Shown here: piece after piece, positions 19,100 through 37,638 of the stretch | How the letters are laid out: every line of letters starts with the position of its first letter | Position numbering within the stretch: the first letter of the stretch is position 1 | NCBI RefSeq assembly: GCF_002234675.1 | Contig: NC_019866.2 | Location: forward strand, 895,083 to 959,082 | Source: Oryzias latipes | Lineage: Eukaryota > Chordata > Actinopteri > Beloniformes > Adrianichthyidae | Length of the DNA stretch: 64,000 nucleotides | Direction: 5' to 3' | Notes under the pieces: model-generated | What the model was told of the DNA's origin: nothing | Seen by the model: the letters and a program-made list of their open reading frames with translations, nothing else | Databases searched by the model: none | Made by a program: the position numbers and the translations under genes

Positions 19100-19235
19100 G
19101 TTTTCCAACAATGACGCTGAGTCCCAATCTCAGAATACTGTTGTGAGGTTTCCTGGGAGGACTCTTCATCTTCATCCTCATCTCCTTCACAGAGCAGCTG
19201 CCTCCTCTCTGGCCCGGTTCTGTGGTCTCTGGACC

Positions 19236-27751
<8,516 letters not shown>

Positions 27752-30700
27752 GGAACCAGAGGAGAAACTGCAGACAAACACAGAGGTCAAGGGTCAAATC
27801 CTGCTTCAGCTCCTGCAGCTCTAAGCGCTGCCATGCCCCCCCCCCAAACCCCCCAAACCCCCACATGAATCCATGTTCAAAACAAATCAAACTTTATTTA
27901 TAAATAGCTTCTCAAACGCACACAGATGGAACCGCTTCATTTACCTTAAAAAGTGGATAAAGCTGCTCTGAAAGAAAATCCAGTTTAAATCCCCAAAACA
28001 GGCTCAGAACTGCTTCAAACCCAGGTCTGAAACCAGTTCAGAACCAGGAAAAGGTCCGGTTTCTGATCAATAAAAAACAGTCTTGGTAAGCTTAATGCAA
28101 AGGGGGGAGGGGGGTAACCTGCAGAGAGAACATGAACCTAAAAATAACAGACAGGACTTTGTCTGAGTCTCGGGTGGAAGCATTAAAATACACAAACATG
28201 GAATCCAGACTAGAAGCTGATTGGCTGCAGCGTCAGAAGCTGTTTTGATCGGTTTTCATCAGGGAAAAAACAAACTAACCGTCTGATGCTCCAAACAGGA
28301 AGATCGTTTCCACTGAGGCCTCCAGCAGAAAAACTCCACATTTTCCTGCAGACCTGGAGGAGGAGCTGCAGCAGAAACGCTCTCTGATGAAGAAGAGGAG
28401 CCGCTTTCATGAAAAAGTCCATTTTTATTCTGAAAACGTGGCTTCCTTCTCATCACTCCCTGATACATTGAATACGGTCATAAGATTAAAAAAAACTACA
28501 AATGAATCTGATTTTCTGAAAACAGACGTTTTTTAAACCAACCTTTAGAAACATAAATGGTTAAACAATCAGCGGTGAAACATTCAGACAAGCCTGCCTA
28601 TGCAAACAGGTCAGAGCAGACGGTATTTGCAGACGGGTCAGAGCAGACAGTTTGTGCAGACTGGTCAGAGCAGGCGGTCTGTGGAGATGGGTCAGAGCAG
28701 ACGGTTTGTGCAGACGGATCAGAGCAGACGGCTTGTGCAGACGGGTCAGAGCAGACGGTTTGTGCAGACGGGTCAGAGCAGACAGTTTGTGCAGACTGGT
28801 CAGAGCAGGCGGTCTGTGGAGATGGGTCAGAGCAGACGGTTTGTGCAGACGGGTCAGAGCAGACGGTTTGTGCAGACGGGTCAGAGCAGACGGGTCAGAG
28901 CAGACGGTCCGTGCAGACTGGTCTGAGCAGGCGGTCTGTGGAGATGGGTCAGAGCAGACGGTTTGTGCAGACGGATCAGAGCAGACGGTTTGTGCAGACG
29001 GGTCAGAGCAGGTGGTCTTTGCAGACGGGTCAGAGCAGACGGTCAGTGCAGACTGGTCAGAGCAGGTGGTCTTTGCAGACGGGTCAGAGCAGGTGGTCTT
29101 TGCAGACGGGTCAGAGCAGGTGGTCTTTGCAGACGGGTCAGAGCAGGCGGTTTGTGCAGACAGGTCAGAGCAGACGGTACTTGCAGACGGGTCAGAGCAG
29201 ACGGTTTGTGCAGACGGGTCAGATCAGACAGTATTTGCAGACGGGTCAGAGCAGACGGTATGTGCAGACGGGTCAGAGCAGACGGTATTTGCAGACAGGT
29301 CAGAGCAGACGGTATTTGCAGACGGGTCAGAGCAGACGGTTTGTGCAGACGGGTCAGATCAGACAGTATTTGCAGACGGGTCAGAGCAGACGGTATGTGC
29401 AGACGGGTCAGAGCAGACGGTTTGTGCAGACAGGTCAGAGCAGACGGTATTTGCAGACGGGTCAGAGCAGACGGTTTGTGCAGACGGGTCAGATCAGACA
29501 GTATTTGCAGACGGGTCAGAGCAGACGGTATGTGCAGACGGGTCAGAGCAGACAGTTTGTGCAGACAGGTCAGAGCAGACGGTATTTGCAGACGGGTCAG
29601 AGCAGACGGTTTGTGCAGACGGGTCAGAGCAGGTGGTATTTGCAGACGGGTCAGAGCAGACGGTTCGTGCAGACTGGTCAGAGCAGACGGCTAATGCAGA
29701 CGGGTCAGAGCAGGTGGTCTTTGCAGACGGGTCAGAGCAGACGGCTAATGCAGACTGGTCAGAGCAGACGGCTGATGCAGACAGGTCACAATTGTGTAAA
29801 ATTGGTAAGCAGTGCTTATTTCAGTCTTGGGAACTTTTGTCTTTCATCGTCTGGCAGAAGGTTAGGATTGGTTGTGATCTCCGTTTCTTCTCAGAAAGTA
29901 CTGCATGCTTGACAAACATCTGTACAGATGCTGGTTGGTCTGTCTGTTCGTGTTCACCTGGATCCAACGTGTGATGCTTCCACGACTTCCTTCCAGCTGC
30001 AGCTCCGAGGTGCTAAAACATGAGCGTGATGAAATATTAAAAAGAGAGATGTGGGTTTGGGAGGAAGTGACCCGTTAACAGCTGCTGCAGAGACTTTCCT
30101 CACGACAAACATGTGGACGACGTCCCAGCAAACTGCACAGAAGAGACCTCCGCCATCAACACAGCAGCTGTTCTGCAGAATTCATTCACAGCTTCAAGAA
30201 GAAGAAAGACAGACGATCTGAGACAAACTCGTCTTCCTTCTGCTCAGTTTCATGCAGCTCCAGATGTGTCGGCTGCCCTTTGTCTTCCTGTTTGAAAATT
30301 CATGAGCTGCATTCGGATCCCCCTGCCTTCCAAAGGGAAGTTTGTGTGTGCGTCTCCAGATCATCGGCGGTTTCTTCTGCATCGCTGCATTTCCTGTCAG
30401 CGCGTAACCCGACTCCCCGACTTGGCCCGGAGGACGAGTGGAGTCTCACTCTGACTGGAATGCAGTCTCACGTAATCCCAGCGCTGGTTTTAGTCGATCA
30501 GTGCAGAGATTCAGCTTTTAGCAGCAAAGCCTTCAGAACAAACGACGATTGACCCAAAGAAAGCTTCTCTGAAGTCTTTGAAGAACCGCTCTGAAGAAAC
30601 CAAAAAATGAGCTAATTGTTTTTCAGATTCCAGTCAAACTGAACAAAATACATAAACTGACCAATAAATACACAGTTGTATTTATTGCTGTGTTAATATC

Positions 30701-32058
30701 CAATAATGATTATTTATTCTTTATATTCTTCAGAAAAAAACACTTTTGCAGATTCTTTCACAAGAATGTAAATGGCAGCAGGAAGAAGGAACGTCCTGCC
30801 GATCTGATGGAAACATTCCTAATCCCCTCTTCCTGTTCTAGAACAAGCCCCGCCCCCTCTGTGATGAAGAACAGACTCCGCCTCTCTGTGTTGTAGAACA
30901 GAAGCCCCTCCCTCACCTGCGCTCTCGTTGGCGCCCGGCTATCTGTCGTGGGATGAAGGTGCTCTGGCTGCTCCTCAGACATCCCATGTTGGGGGAGGGG
31001 GGCAGAGCTCCACCCCGAGGACGACCATCACCGTCAGGCTCGTCAACCAGGAAGGAGGACGAAGAGCTTCCCATAATGCAGCAGGCTCATGTGGCGGGGC
31101 CCTGAAACACAGACATGCAGACCGGTTTGGACTGATGCATCTTCACGTTCACATCGGTTCTCTTTAGACAGAAACAAACCGTTTTTGGAGGATTAGTTTA
31201 GTTAGCAGAACCCTGGAAGATGAAGAGAAGATAACGGTCATCAAGAATGATTTTTTTCTAACAGCTGATGCAGAATTTTGTGAAGATCCAGATTGTCTAC
31301 CTGAAAATGTCCTGATTTGCCTGCAGTTCAGTTTTTGAAATCCTGAGAGAAAAGCAGAATTTCTCTAAAACTGAAGATAAAAACTTAAAAGTCATGAAAT
31401 GAAAAGGTTTCTTTGTTGGTGACCTGGATTTCAGAGAAGATCCTAACTAAAAAGTTCTTTCAAAGCAGAGAAACTTTCTTCTGAGAAACAAAACGAGAGT
31501 CCAGCATTTGCTGGATGGACCTGGACCTTCATCGGTTCTGCACTCCAGGCTCCAAGCTTCTCCCTGGATGGACTTCCTGCTGTCACTCGTCACACACAGT
31601 TGTCAGGTGAGGTTCCGGTACCTGCAGCTTCACGCTTCAGAGGAGGAACCGTGGAGCTGCAGAAGCTGCATCAGAGGCGATGAAGGTCTCCTGCAGTTCT
31701 CCTCCTCCTCCTCCTCCTCCTCTGTTGTCCCATCTCTCCCTCTGGAGGAGGTTTTGTCCTTGAACAGGGATCTGGGAACCACGGCACCTTCTCCCTCACA
31801 GCTCCATCCAGACCCTGACCGTAAACGTCACGTTTCGACCCCGATATTTGTGTGGAAGTAGACGCTCGTGCCGAGAACCGGGGGACAAACCGGCTGGATG
31901 AGTGTCCGCGCGCGCGGCAGCACCGCTCTGCGCCTCACTGCGGATGCTGAACTGAAGTGCTGATGCTGAACTTCAGACTCCACGCAGGTACCCCGCGCAC
32001 CTGCAGTCCCGCTGCGGGATGCATGCGCGCGGACACCGCAGAGGACACGCGGACTCAC
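27752..32058 (-). other. probable leader intron of capn15
   Basis: Non-coding stretch between the acceptor in front of the capn15 start codon and a consensus donor near 32,058. Apart from the 27-base minisatellite at 28.6-29.8 kb I see only unique AT- and GC-mixed sequence, with no exon I can support. A short CTC/CTT-type run lies at 31,697-31,720. Confidence 0.5.
28600..29788. repeat. 27-base minisatellite, about 44 units
   Basis: The unit contains GGGTCAGAGCAGACGG followed by TTTGTGCAGAC, with substitutions that define at least five unit variants arranged in local higher-order blocks. The length is a multiple of three, so long open frames appear in all three forward frames (9-residue repeats such as VCADGSEQT). 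I see no splice sites or start context to suggest that any is translated. Confidence 0.95.
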
Positions 32059-32187
32059 CTGAGCGCGCGGAGGACGGCTCGTGCGGCGGGGAGGACAGCG
32101 TCCGTGCGCGCTGTCATGATGCAGCCGTGCGCGAGCACCGAGGACCACAGCTGAGCCGCGAGGCTGCGGGCGTGCAAGCAGCATCAC
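31890..32187 (-). promoter_or_regulatory. CpG-rich promoter and leader exon, probably capn15
   Basis: Dense CpG (GTGTCCGCGCGCGCGGCAGC and neighbours) unlike its surroundings. On the minus strand a perfect donor, CTCAG|GTGAGTCC, ends an exon at 32,059. The next gene downstream on that strand is capn15, which needs a leader exon. A short open frame (ATG at 32,187) runs through the donor and could be an upstream ORF. Confidence 0.5.
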
Positions 32188-32689
32188 TTCCTGTCCGGGA
32201 CTTCAAAATAAAACCTCTGCTGTGATTGAAATGTGAGCAGCGTTGAAGCATTTTCTGTCAGAAAAGTTTCGACATTAAACAGTCAGATTTACCCCAAAAC
32301 ACATTTTAATGTCATTTTCAATTCTTTGTTGGTGAAATACAAATGGAAATTAGGAAAAGAGTTGATAAAGGAGGAAATCTTCACTTCTGTTTTCTTTTAT
32401 AACAAACTAACTGGTGAAAATTGTGTTCCTTGTGTTTTTATCGTGTTCTTGTGGCATTTTTCTTATGCAGTACATATAAAACGTAAATGAATCTTTAAAC
32501 CACCTTTCTAATTTTTTTATTTAAATCATTGTGAATAAGGACCAGATAAAAATACAGATTGAAAAAGGTTGTATTTGTGACGTAGAAAATACGCCTGGCT
32601 GTATAAATCTGTGTCAATTTACAAACGACACAATATTAGTTCCCTGCTCTGACAGCAGTGGTACCCGCTGTGGTCTTCTGCTGCTGTAG

Positions 32690-33150
32690 TCCATCCGCCT
32701 CCAGGTTGGACGTGTTGTGTGTTCAGAGATGCTCTCCTGCAGAGCTCTGTTGGAACCCGTGGTTCTTTTAGTTCCTGTTATCTTTCTATCAGCTGGAATC
32801 AGTCTGACCTCTGACATCAACAAGGCATTTCCATCCACAGAACTGCTGCTCAATATTTTCTCTTTTTGGACCATTCTCTGTAAACCCTAAAGATGGTTGT
32901 GGGTGAAAATCCCAGTAGATCAGCAGTTTCTGAAATCCTCAGACCAGCCCGTCTGGAACCAACAACCACGTTCAGAGTCACTTCAGTCACCTTTCTTCCT
33001 CATTCTGATGCTGGTTGGAGCTGCAGCAGGTCGTCTGGACCGTGTCTACATGCTGAAATGCATTTAGTTGTTGTCATACGATTGGCTGATTAGGACTTTG
33101 TGTTAATGAGCAGTTGGACAGGTGTGCCTATGGCCAGTGACTGTAAGTCT
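32690..33150 (+). repeat. old dispersed repeat with a widely conserved core
   Basis: Contains GACCATTCTCTGTAAACCCT, GATGGTTGTGGGTGAAAATC, CCAGTAGATCAGCAGTTTCT, CAGACCAGCCCGTCTGGAAC, GCAGCAGGTCGTCTGGACC and GTGTTAATGAGCAGTTGGAC. This block is familiar from interspersed repeats in fish and other vertebrates. I cannot name the family with certainty. It is non-coding. Confidence 0.6.
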
Positions 33151-33159
33151 TCATTTCTG

Positions 33160-33774
33160 GTATTTGCATTGAATACAACATCACAAGTCTTAGTTCTAAA
33201 TAAAATATCTTCAACATTCTTGATTGAACTAAAAACGTGATGATTTGATCAGCAGCTTTTCTAAGATCAAAAGCTGGAAAACCTCATCGTGATGCTTCAG
33301 CAGGATTCAGACTCACACCCAGAGAGGAACAGAAATGAAGAAAATCGCACAAAACAACACAAATGAAGTCTGACCATCACTCACATAAAGACCAAAGCAC
33401 CAACTCCCATGATGCACTTCACCCACTGCGTATCCTGCAGTATGTGAGTGTTTTTTTTTACTATGGCTGCTCTGCATCCTGTGAGTGCCACGTTAAAGAG
33501 AATCACATTCACCGATTGTAATTCATGCTCATGCAGCGTCCTGCCAGTGCGCCTGGTCAACACTCAGATGTCCGTATGGTTGATCCCAAGAAATCACTTC
33601 CATCTGTGAAGAACAGGAAGAGAAGGTTGTGAGAAGAAGAGCATCCTCATCCTCAGCCTGTGATGCAGCAGGGAGAGCAGCTTCCTGTCACGGGTGGACT
33701 TGGCTCAGTGAGCCAATGAAGCTGCAGCTCTACAGGAAACTCTTTTTGGGTTGGCAGGTAGCAGCCGGACTGAC
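33160..33774. other. no gene seen
   Basis: The last exon of the NLR fragment to its right, if there is one, should lie here. I find neither a B30.2/SPRY exon nor a clear short terminal exon. Confidence 0.45.
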
Positions 33775-36049
33775 CTCAGAGTCTGCAGGTGGAAGTCTGG
33801 ACTCTCCATCAGTTCATTCAGCTCATAAACATCTGCATCTTCCAGATTGTTGAATCTCAGGTCCAGTTCTGTCAGGTGGGACGGATTGGACTTCAGAGCC
33901 CAGACCAGAGCAGCACAGCTGAGCTCAGACAGACCACAGCTCCACAACCTGAATGTAGAGAGAACAGGAAATGAGTCACCAACACCAGGGATCCGTGAAA
34001 TTAGAACAAGGTCAAAGTTGTGCAACTATTTCATCATCAGAGGATCTTCTGAACTCATATTAACACAGGACACTTCTGCAGGTTATGGATCTACAAAGAC
34101 ATTTATGAGAGAAAACAGCAAAGATGGACTGAAGGACAGTTCCAGCTCTGCTGAGGGAAGGTCTTTCTGAACATCAATGAGCTTCTGCTGCTCCTGAAAC
34201 ATAGAAAAGCTCCAGCATTAAGCAGGACAGTGACCTCAGAGTCTGCAGCCTGCAGTCTGGACTCTGCAGAAACCCACACAGGTGCTGAACTCCTGAGTCC
34301 TGCAGGTCGTTGTTACCCCGCAGGTCCAGTTCTGTCAGGTGGGACGGGTTGGACTTCAGGGCCCAGACCAGAGCAGCACAGCTGAGCTCTGACAGACTGC
34401 AGGCGTTTAACCTGAAACCAGCATAAACAGATTTAAGGTTAGACTTCAGACTGGAAACAGTGAACTGGAACAGTGCAGCGTTCAGATGGGACCAGAACCA
34501 CACTCTGATGTTTCAGGACAAACCAAGGCTGCGTGAGCATCAGCTCCTGAGAGCAGCTCACCTCAGAGTCTGCAGCCGGCAGTCTGGACTCTGCAGAAAA
34601 CCACACAGGTGCTGAACTCCTGGATCCTGCAGCTCGTTCCCACTCAGGTCCAGTTCTGTCAGGTGGGACGGGTTGGACTTTAGAGCTGAGGTCAGAGCAG
34701 CACAGCTGAGCTCTGACAGACTGCAGTTCTTCAGCCTGAGTCCAGAACACAGCAGGCGGTCAGATGATTTTATCAAGTGGATCAGTGAAGGTTCTGTCTG
34801 AAGATCTACATCCAACACAGAACTGACCTCAGAGTCTGCAGCTGACAGTCTGGATGCTGCAGAAAACCACACAGGTGCTGAACTCCTGGATCCTGTAGAT
34901 CCCAGTTGTAGCTTAGGTCCAGTTCGGTCAGAGGGGTCGAGTTTGACATCAGAGCCAAGGCCAGGGCAGAAAGGCTGGTCTCTGACAGACTGCATTCATC
35001 CAGTCTAGATTCAAGAGGACGGAAATGAGCCGAATGTTGTTTGAGCAGACCATCTCACAGAGCAGCAACTCGTGACCCCAAACCTGCAGCTTCTGTGAGT
35101 CCACTTAATGCTGCAGCCAGAGTCATACTGAGCAGAAGTTCTGAAAACCACAGAAGAAGACAATGTCCTTCCCTTCAGAGCTGGAGTCTGACCTGAGAGT
35201 CTGCAGCCGGCAGTCTGGAATCTGCAGAAGCCCGCACAGGTGCTGAACTCCTGGATCCTGCAGCTTGTTCGCCCCCAGGTCCAGTTCTGTCAGGTGGGCC
35301 GGGTTGGACTTTAGAGCTGAGGTCAGAGCAGAACAGCCGAGCTCTGACAGACTGCAGTTCTTCAGCCTGAGTCCAGAAGAAAACAGATGCAGGTGTTCGT
35401 TCATAAATGTGTCTGCAGGACATTAGAGTCCTGATGGTTTAGTGAGGATGTCTGTCCTCTTCCACTGACACCAGAGGCATTCTGGGATTTGAAGGACTCT
35501 TCCTCTTCCTCCAGATCAGGAGCTCAAAAAGGTGAAAGCTAACATTATCAGCAGTCTGCACTTTCACTGGACCCAAGAAGAGAATGGTTCAGACACGTGA
35601 AAAACATGTGAGTTATGTTTGGGTTCTGACCTCAGAACCTGCAGTTTGCAGTTTGGACTCTGCAGTCCAGAAGACAGAAGCTTCACTGACTGATCCTGCA
35701 TCTTGTTGTCACTCAGGTCCAGTTCTGTCAGGTAGGAGGGATTGGACGTCAGAGCTGAGGCCACCTCCTCCCAGTCAGTCTCAGAGAGGACACAGCCACC
35801 CAGTCTGCTAACAGAAACATTCATGTGGGGGGGTTGCAGTGCAGCTGTAGGGGCGGTTGATTTCACAACCACCCTTGTGTAACATGAGCCCAGAAGAACA
35901 GACCAAACATCTCCTCACCGAGCCTTCTTGCACCTCCTGACAGCTGGGATCAGTCTCTGCCGACCCTCTGCAGTGGATTCGAGTCTGTACAGGTCCAGAT
36001 CATCCAGAACCTCCTCTGACATCAGCAGATCAGAGCCTGAAGCGTTCAT
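33775..36049 (-). CDS. NLR-family leucine-rich-repeat array, NACHT domain absent (fragment)
   Basis: Seven minus-strand exons: 35919-36049, 35631-35804, 35193-35366, 34828-35004, 34562-34735, 34235-34411, 33775-33948. Six are 174 or 177 bases, the typical one-exon-one-repeat-pair layout of fish NLRs. The motif is [20 protein letters not shown] then [20 protein letters not shown], with [12 protein letters not shown] at each exon end. The first exon carries the preceding linker ([28 protein letters not shown]-like). In complete fish NLR genes, cytoplasmic innate-immune receptors, a large FISNA-NACHT exon comes before this. Here an in-frame stop occurs shortly upstream and nothing NACHT-like is found up to 37.6 kb. 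Either the ATPase half was lost, or the gene is an LRR-only product starting near 36,049. The last exon seen has a GTCAGT donor, but I find no terminal B30.2 exon. Confidence 0.8.
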
Positions 36050-37638
36050 CGTCAGTGACGCCGGAGAAATGAGACTACACTCGGGTCAAAGTCCAAAGTT
36101 TCCCCAACAGCTCGTAAAATGAGGAAAAGGTGGTTTGGCCCGGGAGAGAGCAGAACCCAGAACCTCTGGATGTTCTTTCCTCTGGAAATATAAACTCACT
36201 GAAGGGTTCCTTTCTCTGCAGCCCCGCCCCCAAAGAGGAAGTCATGTGACTTCCTCTGTAATCTGTGCATGTGAAACGTGCAGAAGAGATTCCATTCATG
36301 AACATGCCTGAAGAAATTCAAAGGAATTAAAAAGGTTTATGAACTTTAAAAAAAATAGAAACTGTTTCAAACATTAAAATACAATCTATAAGATACAAAT
36401 CTATAAATAACAATAATGGAAAACACGTTTAAAAGCGGCCTTTAAAACATTTATATTTATATATATACATATACTAGTATTTATGACATATTCGAGTATC
36501 GTTTTTGTGAGTCTGATGTGTTTTTTCCATGATAGTTTACGGTCACTTATGAATCCTAAAAATGTGTTTTCTTGTACTTTTTCAGTTAAAGCTATTTTGT
36601 GTTTTGTTGTTCAAAGTTTCCTTTATGTGTTACCAAATATCACAGGTTTTGTTTGGTATAGATTTAGTCATAATTTGTTGCAAAGATTTAGAATAAACTC
36701 AAAAATGTCCTGTCTTTTACACAATTGTTCAGAACTAAATAAATTAAATCCAGATAATGAAAAACAGAACCGTCTGTAGAGCTGCTGGGACGTCCCAGCA
36801 TCCTCCATCCTTCTCTCCACTGGAGAACATCAGCATCTTTGATCATCAGCATCATAGCAGTCAATGAGGGAATTCTTTCAACCTGACAGATTTCTGCTTT
36901 TTCTCAGGAGTTTCAGACAAATCAACAAACTGGTAACGTTTTTTCATTGAACCTTTATTTAAAGTAAGTTACCGTAAGTACATTTTATTTATATAGCACC
37001 TTTCACAGCACATAAGGTGCTTTACAGGTTAAAAAATATATATAAATATATACCGGTATATAAAAAACATGAAAACATAAAAGACAAAAAGCACATTTCA
37101 CGTAAAACAATCATCCCATAAAAACAGTTTAACCAAAGACCCACTGAGATCCAGATCTGTTCCAGGGGGGACCCGGCTCAGAAGTTACCAGAACACCCCC
37201 ATCAAACAGACAATAGCAGAAACACAAAGAAAAATACAATAAAAAGTACAACTATAGAGAAATTAAATATCGTACAATAAATAAAAAAGCTGCAGATCCC
37301 TAAAGCTCACAAACACAAACGATGGCTCACTTTGTGTCGTTTTCTGTGAACGTTTCCTGTTTTCCCTTTTTCTCTTTTGCCACCGTTGTCTTTTTCACAT
37401 CAAATTCAACCCACTGCAACTGTTCTTGAAATAAAGAAGAGTAAACTCACTTGAGTAACTGAGTAAACTCAAGCTGAACACGACCAAGGAGGCGGTGGTT
37501 CTGCAGAACACTGGGACCGTGAACGGTAAAGCGGGGTGTAACGAGGGAACGCAAGGAGCATAAAAATAGAGAAATGAACATTCACTCCCACATCCACAGC
37601 CGTTTTGGCAGCAGTGGGCGGGGCCTAGACTTTTCTCT
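36050..37638. other. no gene; AT-rich with LINE-tail-like sequence
   Basis: At 36,980-37,050 a stretch reads CATTTTATTTATATAGCACC then TTTCACAGCA and GGTGCTTTACAG. It resembles the 3' tail of the L2-like LINE at 40.56 kb. The rest is AT-rich and shows nothing I can support. Confidence 0.5.

Larger units (their letters stand above)
15554..19235. other. intergenic, no gene; several repeats
   Basis: I find no exon with protein similarity. Contents: a family B repeat (15,590-15,860), a dispersed fish repeat (17,130-17,300), AT-rich stretches at 18.2-18.4 and 18.6-18.9 kb, a short GC-rich patch at 18,530-18,570 (CCGGCGGCGCCGGCGGCGG), a GT-rich run near 18,900 and an AAAC microsatellite at 19,062-19,099. 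The 3' UTR of capn15 should occupy part of 18.8-19.2 kb. Confidence 0.55.

Noticed and set aside
28600-29788. CRISPR-like appearance of regular repeats
   Set aside because: There are no unique spacers between repeats, the units are contiguous and variant, and the genome is a vertebrate's.
28557-29974. Open frames of 240-450 codons with nine-residue repeats
   Set aside because: They arise from a 27-base minisatellite whose length is divisible by three; all three forward frames are equally open.
33705-33774. Read-through extension of the last NLR exon to a stop
   Set aside because: The other exons of the array end at the same CTGAG|GT position, so splicing is likelier than read-through, though no following exon was found.
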